This document shows positions 26,718 to 34,955 of a DNA stretch of 64,000 nt, in pieces. A model generated the notes under the pieces. That model was not told the DNA's origin. It worked only from the letters and a program-made list of their open reading frames with translations, and did not search any database. Each line of letters opens with the position of its first letter. The first letter of the stretch is position 1. The position numbers and the translations under genes were made by a program. This DNA comes from DASXQK01 sp963724385. Lineage in GTDB: Bacteria > Pseudomonadota > Alphaproteobacteria > Dongiales > Dongiaceae. The stretch spans positions 1,860,001 through 1,924,000 of the forward strand of contig CAVRUJ010000001.1 of assembly GCA_963724385.1 (NCBI GenBank), read 5' to 3'.

Positions 26718-26983
26718 CGCCCAATCCTTCCACCGCCAAAGAAACCAGTCAGGCCCTGCCACGAAGGGCGAAGCCTGATACCGCGCCGCGGCGACCTCAA
26801 GTTACTAATCCACTATAGCCTGCTGCCGGCGTATGCTGCCCATCGGATTTCCGCTTCTGCGGCGGCTGACGCAATGACGACATGGCGGCGTCGCTTTTTG
26901 CCCGTCCAGCGCCGTTCGATGATCTGGATCAATGCATTGGGCAGTTGAGCCGGCGTCTGCTTTGCGCGCACTGGAGGCCTAAA

Positions 26984-27109
26984 GTGGAAGACGAAAGAGA
27001 CAGCCCGGAATCGCGTTGGGTGTTGAGGGGGCTCCTGATCATGATGGCGGTAGCCGGGCTCGCCCTGGGCCTGGTGACGCTTCTTGGGCATGGCATCGTC
27101 GGCGGCTGA
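26984..27109 (+). CDS. very small single-span membrane protein
   Basis: A 41-residue protein from GTG 26984, with GGAGG 6 bases upstream. The frame is open back to 26882, but without a ribosome binding site. A charged N-terminus (EDERDSPESR) precedes one hydrophobic helix (about residues 14-34). No family is recognised. Confidence 0.45.
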   Translation: MEDERDSPESRWVLRGLLIMMAVAGLALGLVTLLGHGIVGG

Positions 27110-27258
27110 TCCTCCGGCCGACGAGGCTTTCGGCGGGACTGCGCGCCCAAGCTCGGTCCTTCCTTTTTCTGAGGGCCCGGCTGCTGCTGCCTGGGCTATC
27201 ATGCTGCTGGCTGCGCCTGTTGGGGCCGAAGGCATCGGGAGCGAGCCAAGGGGGTGCC

Positions 27259-27720
27259 ATGAAACAGACCGGGGGGATCGCTGCGACCGCGCTTGGCGTG
27301 TTGCTGACGCTGACGGCCTTGCCGCCGGCACGGGCGCAGGACTGCACCACGGAGTGCAGCATGTACCAAGAGGGCGAATGCATCGAATACTGGCATCACT
27401 GCACGGAGGACCTTCCCGTCTTCAGCTTTGGGGCCATCGCCTATGGCCGCACGAGCCGGGCCTGGGGCTATTCCTATAGCTGGGACAGCCAGGCGAAGGC
27501 GGAAAGCGTGGCCTTGCAGAACTGCGCACAGCACGGCGACGACTGCGAAGTGATGGTGTGGTTCGAGCACAAATGCGGCGCGGTCGCCGCGGGCGACGGC
27601 ACGGACGCCTTCTGGGGCCTCGGCGACAGCGATGGGGCGGCGCGCGACGAAGCTCAGAACAAATGCGTGAGCGGCGGCGGCGCGAACTGCGAGGTGCAGG
27701 TCTCCCAGTGTTCGAATTGA
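27259..27720 (+). CDS. DUF4189 domain-containing secreted protein
   Basis: A 153-residue secreted protein from ATG 27259. The signal peptide ends at about residue 24 (PPARAQ). The mature part has many cysteines (CTTECSMYQEGEC, then NCAQHGDDCEV) and the DUF4189 core (FGAIAYGRTSRAWGYSYSW, then QNCAQHG). The domain is thought to be extracellular; no enzymatic function is established. It is convergent with the Nramp gene, 21 bases away. Confidence 0.75.
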   Translation: MKQTGGIAATALGVLLTLTALPPARAQDCTTECSMYQEGECIEYWHHCTEDLPVFSFGAIAYGRTSRAWGYSYSWDSQAKAESVALQNCAQHGDDCEVMVWFEHKCGAVAAGDGTDAFWGLGDSDGAARDEAQNKCVSGGGANCEVQVSQCSN

Positions 27721-27741
27721 GGGCTGGAATCCCGGCGCTCT

Positions 27742-29058
27742 CTAGCCAGGAATGAACATTCCGACCGCCGCTGCACCCATCACTGCCGTGGCGATCCAGC
27801 CGAGCGCGACGATCGGCCGGCTCGCGGTGTAGGCACCCATCACCGATTTCCGCGAGACCAGGACAATGACAACGACCATCAGCGGAACAGCCACGACCCC
27901 GTTGATGACGGCGCTCCAGAACAGGGCCTTCATCGGGTTGATGGGCGAATACTGGATGATGAGCGCGACCAAGACGCTGACGGCGATCACGCCGTAGAAA
28001 CCGCGGGCGTCGGCGGCCTTGCGCTCAAGTCCCCATTTCCAACCCATGGCCTCGGCAACGGCGTAGGCGGCGGAGCCGGCCAGCACCGGAACGCCGATCA
28101 GGCCAACACCGAGGATGCCTAGCGCGAACAGCATGTAGGCAAAATCGCCGGCGAGCGGTCTGAGCGCGCTCGCTGCTTGCGCCGCCGTCTGGATGTCGGT
28201 CACGCCCGCCACATGGAGCGTGACCGCGGTTGCCAGAATGATGAAATAGGAGGTGATGTCCGAGTAGAACATGCCGCTCCAGGTGTCCCACTGGATGCGC
28301 CGGAGCTCCGGGGGTGCGGAACGCTTGTCGCGCGCGAGCGGCTTGGCGCCGTGATGCATCTGCATGTCCTCGACCTCTTCCGACGCCTGCCAGAAGAAGA
28401 GGTAGGGACTGATGGTGGTGCCGAAGACGCCGACGATGACGGTGGCGGCCGCCGCGTTGGGCGTGAAGCTGGGCCAGAATGTGTGCAGCGCCACCTGACC
28501 CCAGGGGACATGGACGGTGAACAGGACCGCCGCATAGGAGAGGAGCGACAGCGTCAGCCACTTCAAGAAATAGACATACCGGTGATAGGGGACGAAGACC
28601 TGCAGCAGCAGCGTTCCCACGACGAACACCACCGTCATGATATGCCGGTCGAAGCCGCTGACGAGCTCGGCGGTTTCTCCCATGGCGGCGACGTCGGCGG
28701 CGATGTTGAGGGTATTGGCAACCAGCAGCAGGAGCACGACGCCCTGGAGCACGATCGGGGGAAAGGCGGCCTTGATGTTGGCGGCGAGCCCCTTGCCGGT
28801 GACCCGCCCGATGTCGGCGCACATGGACTGGATCGCGGCCATCAGCGGAAACGCCACCGGCATGGTCCACAGCATGTTGAGACCGAACTGGGCGCCCGCC
28901 TGGGAATAAGTTGCTATGCCGCTTGGATCGTCGTCGGCCACGCCGGTGATGAGACCCGGCCCGATCCGCGCCAGAGGGTGCTCCTTGAGCCGCGCCAACA
29001 GGAAAGGAAGCCTCCGCGCGCGCGTTCGCCCTTTGGCTGCGTGGTGGGAAGGCTTCAT
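27742..29058 (-). CDS. Nramp family metal transporter, divergent subfamily
   Basis: A 438-residue protein with about 11 membrane spans, matching the Nramp fold. TM1 carries DDDPSGIATYSQAG, where canonical Nramp has DPGN. The TM6 region reads GTTISPYLFFWQASEEVED, where canonical Nramp has a Met-Pro-His motif. The conserved metal-binding Asn, Met and His are therefore replaced. This places it in a divergent, NRAMP-related subgroup, some members of which (NRMT, Nrat-type) carry Mg2+ or Al3+ rather than Mn2+/Fe2+. Substrate assignment is inference. It has a GGGAG-type binding site and stands alone. Confidence 0.83.
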   Translation of the reverse strand: MKPSHHAAKGRTRARRLPFLLARLKEHPLARIGPGLITGVADDDPSGIATYSQAGAQFGLNMLWTMPVAFPLMAAIQSMCADIGRVTGKGLAANIKAAFPPIVLQGVVLLLLVANTLNIAADVAAMGETAELVSGFDRHIMTVVFVVGTLLLQVFVPYHRYVYFLKWLTLSLLSYAAVLFTVHVPWGQVALHTFWPSFTPNAAAATVIVGVFGTTISPYLFFWQASEEVEDMQMHHGAKPLARDKRSAPPELRRIQWDTWSGMFYSDITSYFIILATAVTLHVAGVTDIQTAAQAASALRPLAGDFAYMLFALGILGVGLIGVPVLAGSAAYAVAEAMGWKWGLERKAADARGFYGVIAVSVLVALIIQYSPINPMKALFWSAVINGVVAVPLMVVVIVLVSRKSVMGAYTASRPIVALGWIATAVMGAAAVGMFIPG

Positions 29059-29281
29059 TGGCGGCTCTCCCGACTAGGGCGAAGCCGGCACCCGCGTACC
29101 GGACAACCGAAAGAAAGACTGTGCGGTAGCACCGACGGTCAAATCAAGCCGCGCGGAACGTGGGGATCTTTCCATCAAGGCGCATTTTCCGTCGGGACAC
29201 CCGATTGTCCCGCCTTCGCCTGGCCTTGTGTTACAATGCTTTCGCAATCGACCGTGCAGATCCTGGGAAAGCGGGGGATCA

Positions 29282-30895
29282 GTGCCGGTGTCGGGGTCGA
29301 ACCAGCAGAATAGTGCGTTAGGGCCGGCCGATGCGGTGGCGTCCGGCTCGCCCGGCGAGAAGCCGTGGCTGAAGCGCAAGGACTGGGCGGCAGGCATCAT
29401 GCGCGACAGCGTCGGGCTCCATCTCGACGTCTTCGTCATCGCGTTCATGGGCCTGGTTTTCCTGGCCGTTGCCTTAGGCTTCTATCACGAGCGATTGCAT
29501 TTGGCGCCGGACGGCGGATTTGGGCCCTTCATTCCCATGGCCATCTTCGGCCTGGTGGGCGCCGGCATGACGCTGAAGGCCGTGCATCTGGTCATGAGCT
29601 GGGCCAGATACGGCCGCTCGCGCCTCAAGCTCGAGACGGTGCCGATCCCGCTCGGCGGGGCCATGAAGGCCGAGCTCATCATGACTCGGCAGTTCCGGGC
29701 CGGCCGGCAGCTGCGCGTCACGCTGAAATGCGTCAATTCGGTGGTGCATGACTACCAGTCGATCAACAAGCCCTTTCCCACCGCCGAAGAAAGGTCGGTC
29801 GACTCTCACGCCGTTTGGCAGGATGAAGACACGCTGGTCTCCGACGGCAGCGGTCTGTTCAAGATCGCCTTCGCGGTTCCCGCCGACCAGCCGGCGACTA
29901 CCTTCCCAAACGGCCGGGACTGGCGGACTTGGGTGCTGGACGTGCAGGATGCCAGCGGCCGCACCCAGGCCTATCACGCCGAGTTCGAATTGCCGGTATT
30001 CGCGGCATCGCTCGGCGCCGGCGAGGCGGCCGCCGTGGCGGCCATCGCCGCGGACCGCGAGCGCAGGCTGGAGGACTACAAGCCCGGGCCGGGCTTCCGG
30101 GTGAAGATCAGGCCGGCGGCCGAGGGCGGGACCGAATTCCTCATTCCGCCGATAGGCAGAGCCGGAGGCGCCGTCGCCCAGTCCATCGTGTTTGCGGTTT
30201 CGTTTGTCCTGATGCTGTTCGCGTATGGCCAAATCCCCTTGGTTGTCATCGTCCCCTGGGGCGTCCTCAACCTGTTGCTCTATCTCTGGCTGGCGCGCCT
30301 CTGGTTCGCGGCCGAGCGCATCGTCATCGGCAATGGCGTCATCCGCGTAACCAATGGCCTCTTCCGCATCACCCAGTCCATGGCCATCGACCAGGTGGCG
30401 TCCATTCACGCCGTGCCGATCGAGACGCCCTGGGTGGTCACCGTCCGCATCAGGGGCCAGGGCTGGCGCCAGATCGGCACCGGTCAGGGCATCCGGGAAC
30501 TGGCGGAAGCCCAATGGCTGGCCCTGCAGATGAGCCACGCCGCAGGCATCAAGGCCGCGAGCCCTATCCCCGGCAACGAGACTGCGGAGATGATGGAGAT
30601 GGTCCTGGGCTTCGCCAAGGAGAAGGGCGTCCCGGGCGCGGCCGAGGCCCTGCAGTCGAAGGCTGCCGTCGACCGGCTGAAGCAACATTTGGATCCCAAA
30701 TACCAAACGGGCGAGGCGCCGGCGGGCAACCTGGCAGGGACGCTGCCGCTTTCCGCGCGGGCCTTCAGATCCAAACCAACCAGCCCGGTGACGAAAATTA
30801 TTGTCGCCGCGATTGGCCTTGTCGGGCTGCTTTGGCTCCTGTCCAGCGTGCTACACCCGATCTTCGCAGTCTTGATGAGCCGGCTCCGGCATTGA
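29282..30895 (+). CDS. large membrane protein of unknown function
   Basis: A 537-residue protein from GTG 29282; ATG 29399 is an alternative start. Hydrophobic segments lie near residues 45-64, 80-103, 285-335 (two spans) and 505-530. Between the second and third spans is a soluble domain of about 180 residues (LKLETVPIPLGGAMKAELIM, then FKIAFAVPADQPATTFPNGR) with an arrestin-like beta-sandwich flavour. A shorter cytoplasmic segment follows the fourth span. WLKRKDWAAG just before TM1 is a motif I have seen in uncharacterised proteobacterial membrane proteins. I cannot name a function. No operon partner is evident. Confidence 0.65.
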   Translation: MPVSGSNQQNSALGPADAVASGSPGEKPWLKRKDWAAGIMRDSVGLHLDVFVIAFMGLVFLAVALGFYHERLHLAPDGGFGPFIPMAIFGLVGAGMTLKAVHLVMSWARYGRSRLKLETVPIPLGGAMKAELIMTRQFRAGRQLRVTLKCVNSVVHDYQSINKPFPTAEERSVDSHAVWQDEDTLVSDGSGLFKIAFAVPADQPATTFPNGRDWRTWVLDVQDASGRTQAYHAEFELPVFAASLGAGEAAAVAAIAADRERRLEDYKPGPGFRVKIRPAAEGGTEFLIPPIGRAGGAVAQSIVFAVSFVLMLFAYGQIPLVVIVPWGVLNLLLYLWLARLWFAAERIVIGNGVIRVTNGLFRITQSMAIDQVASIHAVPIETPWVVTVRIRGQGWRQIGTGQGIRELAEAQWLALQMSHAAGIKAASPIPGNETAEMMEMVLGFAKEKGVPGAAEALQSKAAVDRLKQHLDPKYQTGEAPAGNLAGTLPLSARAFRSKPTSPVTKIIVAAIGLVGLLWLLSSVLHPIFAVLMSRLRH

Positions 30896-31143
30896 GTTGC
30901 GCCGTCAAAAGGAGTGCGGCAGCGCCGGGCCGGAATCTCGGCGGTGGCATGCGCTGCCTCTTTGCACCGCTGCTCGTCGGGATTGCACTTTAGCAAAGCC
31001 GTAACCCAAAAAGTTCAGACTGGCCGGCAGTAGCGAGGATCCGGGGAATGCCGGAGGACCGCGGAAACGGCGGCAGGATGTCCGTTCGTCCCGTGACACC
31101 CCTTCGTGATTTCGGACATTCGTAGGATCGGGGAGGAAGCTCC

Positions 31144-31416
31144 ATGGCCAGGCGACCGAAGCAGTTCCAGACGAGCGCGAGCAGCCCGCCCACAGAGCCG
31201 GCTGCGGTCCATGCTCCCAGAGCGCTGGATGCGCCGGTCTTCGCCCAGCCGGAGCCGACTGCAGATCCCTCGATCTTCAAGATCAAACACCCGTCGGATG
31301 GTCCCGCCTACAAGGTCATCGATCAGCTGAACAAGGAGCACCGTGTTCAACCGATGCCCTTTCCGCCGCCGCGCGGCGACGGCTCCGAACCGCAGCTGAC
31401 GCTGGCCCAGGTCTCG
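31144..31416 (+). pseudogene. N-terminal segment of frameshifted metallophosphoesterase gene
   Basis: It opens with ATG 31144, 7 bases after GGAGG. The segment MARRPKQFQTSASSPPTEPA through GDGSEPQLTLAQV reads as natural coding sequence, then degenerates into Ala/Arg-rich shadow after the G5 run at 31416-31420. One extra G there would join it to the metallophosphoesterase frame downstream (SGGGSGATNVISQTGQIVFH). This is either a one-base deletion in the genome or a homopolymer sequencing error. Confidence 0.6.
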
Positions 31417-31463
31417 GGGGCGGCAGCGGCGCCACCAACGTCATCTCGCAAACCGGCCAGATC

Positions 31464-32582
31464 GTGTTCCACGCCGCGGGCGACTGCGGCAGCACGCGCG
31501 GCCCCAAGACTGAGAACGAGGTCACCGACAAGATGATCGGCGACTTCACCGAGGCCGCTTCGAAGGAAGTCCCGCAGTTCTGCCTCTTGTTGGGCGATAA
31601 CGTCTATAGCTTCGGTGAGCCGGAATACTACTACGATCAGTTCTATGAGCCGTACCGGAACTACCACGCGCCGGTCCTGGCGGCGGCCGGCAACCACGAC
31701 GGCATGATTTCGCCGCTGGCGCATGCGACCAGCCTCGATGCCTATTTGCGGAATTTCTGCGCCGACCCGGCGGCCGGCTATACCATGACGCCAGAAGCGG
31801 GCGGGCTTTCGCGCACCGCGCAGATCCAGCCGGGCGTGTTCTTCACCTTCGACGCGCCCTTCGTGCGGATCCTCGTGTTCTACAGCAACACGTTGGAGGA
31901 TCCCGGCGTCATCGCCAACAGCACAATCGGGAATTCCCAGCTCGATTTCCTGACGGCGGCCCTCGAGCGCGTCAAGAGCGAGAAATATGCCGGGGCGCTG
32001 CTCTTCGCCCATCATCATCCGCCCTATGCGATCGGCGGCCAACATTCTTCCAGCCTCGACATGCGCCGGCAGATGGACAAGATCTGCGAGGACATCGGCG
32101 TGTGGCCGCACGCGGTGCTGGCGGGCCACGCGCATTCCTATCAGCGCTTCACGCGGCATCGGCCGGACGGAACCGACATCCCCTACATCATCTGCGGCAA
32201 CGGCGGGCACAACGTGCAGAAGCTGCAGGCGCCTGGCGGCGTGCCGCTGCGCACGCCGCAGACCTTGAAGGCGCAAGGTGCTGCCGACGATCCGGTGACG
32301 TTCGAGAACTACGACGATATCGACTACGGCTATCTGAGGGTGATCGTCGATCTGAAGCAGCTCAGGATCGAATATCACCCGGCGAGCGACAGCATCCAGG
32401 CAAAAACGCCGGACGACAGCGTCACCATAGACATCGCCTCAAGGAAGCAAGTCGTCTACACGCCCAACGAGCTGGGCTATTCGGCGAGGCTCAAGGAGGT
32501 CCGGAGCCTCTACGCCGCTCAGTCGAGCAAGCGTAAGCAAACCCCGAAAAGACGGCGGGGAGCGGCGGCCAACGCGGGCTGA
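31464..32582 (+). CDS. metallophosphoesterase (calcineurin-like), frame-disrupted at its 5' end
   Basis: A 372-residue open frame containing all dimetal phosphoesterase motifs in order: FHAAGDCGS (first Asp), LLGDNVYSFG (GDxx), AAAGNHDG (GNHD), LLFAHHHPPY and AGHAHSYQRF (GHxH). The true gene probably begins at 31144 in another frame; the visible start, GTG 31464, lies inside the domain. If the frameshift is real, the product lacks its leader and may be made poorly; if it is a sequencing error, the full protein is about 480 residues. It is followed 96 bases later by a phospholipase-C-like phosphoesterase. The C-terminus is basic (KRKQTPKRRRG). Confidence 0.78.
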   Translation: MFHAAGDCGSTRGPKTENEVTDKMIGDFTEAASKEVPQFCLLLGDNVYSFGEPEYYYDQFYEPYRNYHAPVLAAAGNHDGMISPLAHATSLDAYLRNFCADPAAGYTMTPEAGGLSRTAQIQPGVFFTFDAPFVRILVFYSNTLEDPGVIANSTIGNSQLDFLTAALERVKSEKYAGALLFAHHHPPYAIGGQHSSSLDMRRQMDKICEDIGVWPHAVLAGHAHSYQRFTRHRPDGTDIPYIICGNGGHNVQKLQAPGGVPLRTPQTLKAQGAADDPVTFENYDDIDYGYLRVIVDLKQLRIEYHPASDSIQAKTPDDSVTIDIASRKQVVYTPNELGYSARLKEVRSLYAAQSSKRKQTPKRRRGAAANAG

Positions 32583-32678
32583 CCGACAACATATCCGACC
32601 GACGACCCGTCAAGCGCCTGCAACGCTTCGCCGCCATACTCCGGGCCAGGAGCGGCCAGCCAGCAGGGGAGACGAATC

Positions 32679-34583
32679 ATGCGCCTTGCCATGCTACGAG
32701 CACAGGCGATCGGGACAATTTTGCTTGCCGCGGTTCCGGCCGCCCTGGACAACGCCGCCGCCCAGACGGTTTCGCTCCAGGCCAACGATGCGGCGACGAC
32801 GACGCCGATCAAGCATGTCATCGTCATCATCGGCGAGAACCGCAGCTTCGACCACGTCTTCGGTGCCTACCAACCGCGACCCGGACAGACGGTGTTCAAT
32901 CTGCTCTCCGAGGGCATCATCGGAGCTGACGGGTCGCCCGGCCCCAACTTTGCCAAGGCTGCGCAGTATCAGGCCGTTGTCGAAGGCAAGTACGAATCGG
33001 CGCCCACCCACAAGCAACCCTATGACAAATTGCCTCCGGCCATGACCGGGTCGGCGCCGGCCGCCGCCAGCGATGGGAGCGAAGCGCCTTTCCTTACGAT
33101 CGGCCATGCTGCCTCGATGGATCCGGGACTGCCGGGCGCCGATCTCCGCCTGCTGCTGACCGGGGCGACGGGTCTCCCCAAACGGTCCCTCGACAGCCGA
33201 CTGCTGGGCGCGGCAGCGCTGCCCAACGGCCCCTTCCAGCTTACCCCCGGCATCCCTTACGATGCTTACGCTGCCAGCCCCGTGCATCGCTTCTTCCAGA
33301 TGTGGCAGCAGCTCGACTGCAGCCTCGATCACGCCACGCCCGCCAACCCCAGCGGCTGCCTCGCCGACCTTTTCCCCTGGGTCGAGGTCAGCGTCGGCGC
33401 CGGCAGCAACGGCAAGCCGCAACCCGCCGGCTTCGACGACAAGACGACGGGCGAAGGCTCGACGGCCATGGGCTTCTACAATGTCAATGACGGCGACGCT
33501 TCCTATCTGAAGCAATTGGCCGACAGTTATGCGCTCAGCGACAACTACCATCAGGCCGTCAATGGCGGGACTGGCGCCAATCACATCATGCTGGGGAGTG
33601 GCGACGCCATCTGGTTCAGCGACGGCAAAGGAAACACCGCCACGCCGCCGAAGAGCCAGATCGAGAATCCAGATCCGCAGCCAGGCACCAACAACTATTT
33701 TACGCAGGACGGCTATTCAGGCGGCTCCTATGTGGGCTGCGCCGACCGGGCTGAGCCGGGCGTCGGTTCCATCCTGGACTACCTGGCGGCGCTGCCCTAT
33801 CGGCCGAACCCCAACTGCGAGCCCGGGCATTTCTATCTGGTCAACAACTACAATCCCGGCTATCTCGGCGACGGGACCCTGGACAAGACCGATCCGTTCA
33901 CGGTGCCGCCGGCGAACTTGCCCACCATCGGCGACGCCCTCATCAAGAAGGGCGTGTCGTTCCGCTATTACGGGGAGGGCTGGAACGCCTATCTTCAGGA
34001 CCCGTCCAGCTACCTCTACTGCAACATCTGCAATTTCCTGCAATACACGCCGACCATCATGGCCGACGCGGCCATGCGCACCGAGCACATCGAGGATCTG
34101 GCCGATCTCTACAACGACATCCAGAACGGCGCCCTGCCGGCCGTCTCCTTCGTCAAGCCGAGCGGGCTCAATGACGGTCATCCTGCCAGCTCGAAGCTCG
34201 GCATTTTCGAGGCCTTCTCGAGGAAGCTCATCGATGCCGTCCGCGCCGAACCCGATCTCTGGGCCGGAACGGCGGTCATCGTGACCTTCGACGAAGGCGG
34301 CGGCTACTGGGATTCCGGCTACATCCAGCCCCTCGATTTCTTCGGCGACGGGCCGCGCGTCCCTCTCATCATGGTTTCGCCCTATTCGACCGGCGGGCGC
34401 GTAGTCCACAGCTACACCGACCACGTCTCGATCCTGAAATTCATCGAGAAGAACTGGACAGTGCCGCCGGTGAGCAATCGCAGCCGCGACAACCTGCCGA
34501 ACCCGGTCGTCAAAATGGGCGAGCCCTATGTGCCGCTCAACGCACCGGCCATCGGCGACCTGATGGACATGTTCCACTTCTGA
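32679..34583 (+). CDS. phosphoesterase family protein (phospholipase C / acid phosphatase type, PF04185)
   Basis: A 634-residue secreted enzyme. The signal peptide ends at about residue 28 (NAAAQ), and the start follows GGGGAGA. IKHVIVIIGENRSFDHVFGAY (about residues 44-64) is the diagnostic N-terminal block of the PF04185 phosphoesterase family. Later VNGGTGANHIMLGSGDA, VSFVKPSG and VIVTFDEGGGYWD, then SPYSTGGRVVHSYTDHVSIL complete it. Members include bacterial phospholipase C and acid phosphatases acting in the periplasm or outside the cell. The adjacent metallophosphoesterase suggests joint scavenging of organic phosphate, but no Pho box was identified. Confidence 0.87.
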   Translation: MRLAMLRAQAIGTILLAAVPAALDNAAAQTVSLQANDAATTTPIKHVIVIIGENRSFDHVFGAYQPRPGQTVFNLLSEGIIGADGSPGPNFAKAAQYQAVVEGKYESAPTHKQPYDKLPPAMTGSAPAAASDGSEAPFLTIGHAASMDPGLPGADLRLLLTGATGLPKRSLDSRLLGAAALPNGPFQLTPGIPYDAYAASPVHRFFQMWQQLDCSLDHATPANPSGCLADLFPWVEVSVGAGSNGKPQPAGFDDKTTGEGSTAMGFYNVNDGDASYLKQLADSYALSDNYHQAVNGGTGANHIMLGSGDAIWFSDGKGNTATPPKSQIENPDPQPGTNNYFTQDGYSGGSYVGCADRAEPGVGSILDYLAALPYRPNPNCEPGHFYLVNNYNPGYLGDGTLDKTDPFTVPPANLPTIGDALIKKGVSFRYYGEGWNAYLQDPSSYLYCNICNFLQYTPTIMADAAMRTEHIEDLADLYNDIQNGALPAVSFVKPSGLNDGHPASSKLGIFEAFSRKLIDAVRAEPDLWAGTAVIVTFDEGGGYWDSGYIQPLDFFGDGPRVPLIMVSPYSTGGRVVHSYTDHVSILKFIEKNWTVPPVSNRSRDNLPNPVVKMGEPYVPLNAPAIGDLMDMFHF

Positions 34584-34614
34584 CCGCCGGGGACGGCCGG
34601 CGGCAGCATGGGGT

Positions 34615-34652
34615 TTGACATTTCGCCACCTATATAGGATACCCCCCTATCC
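34615..34652 (+). promoter_or_regulatory. dmeRF promoter with overlapping RcnR/DmeR-type operator
   Basis: TTGACA at 34615-34620 is a perfect -35 box. At 17-base spacing lies GATACC (34638-34643) as a weak -10. Overlapping it is a perfect inverted repeat GGATA-CCCCCC-TATCC (34637-34652), the C/G-tract-in-dyad form recognised by RcnR/CsoR-family repressors (E. coli RcnR binds a G6 tract flanked by TACT/AGTA). The repressor gene starts 15 bases downstream, so autorepression relieved by Ni/Co is expected. Confidence 0.75.
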
Positions 34653-34666
34653 CTTAGGGTGGTGCC

Positions 34667-34945
34667 ATGAGTCATACGATCCGCGAGAAACGCAAGCTTC
34701 TGAACCGCGTGCGCCGCATCCGCGGGCAGGTCGAGGCGGTCGAGCGCGCGCTGGAAGGGGAGGCGGGCTGCGCCCAGGTCATGCACCTGCTCGCGGGCTG
34801 CCGCGGGGCCGTCAACGGCCTGCTGGCCGAGGTCGTCGAGGATCACGTGCGCACCCATCTCGTCGACCCGGTGAAGGACCCGAAGGCCCTCAATGCCGAG
34901 GCGGCCGATCAATTGATCGAGGTCGTCCACAGCTATTTCAAGTGA
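34667..34945 (+). CDS. dmeR: Ni/Co-responsive transcriptional repressor DmeR (RcnR/CsoR family)
   Basis: A 92-residue all-helical repressor of the CsoR/RcnR/FrmR family. Counting from Met1, His3, Cys35, His60 and His64 are all present: the four-residue ligand set used by E. coli RcnR for Ni(II)/Co(II). Copper-sensing CsoR has Cys-His-Cys instead, and FrmR has a different position 64. The downstream gene (10-base gap) is a DmeF-type exporter, the arrangement described as dmeRF in Rhizobium and Agrobacterium. The protein should bind the C6 dyad upstream and release it on metal binding. Specificity is inferred from the residues. Confidence 0.85.
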   Translation: MSHTIREKRKLLNRVRRIRGQVEAVERALEGEAGCAQVMHLLAGCRGAVNGLLAEVVEDHVRTHLVDPVKDPKALNAEAADQLIEVVHSYFK

Positions 34946-34955
34946 GGAGGTTGCC

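Noticed and set aside
26813..27331. 172-codon minus-strand open frame
   Set aside because: Low-complexity Ala/Ser/Pro/Arg content and antisense to the DUF4189 signal region; no binding site.
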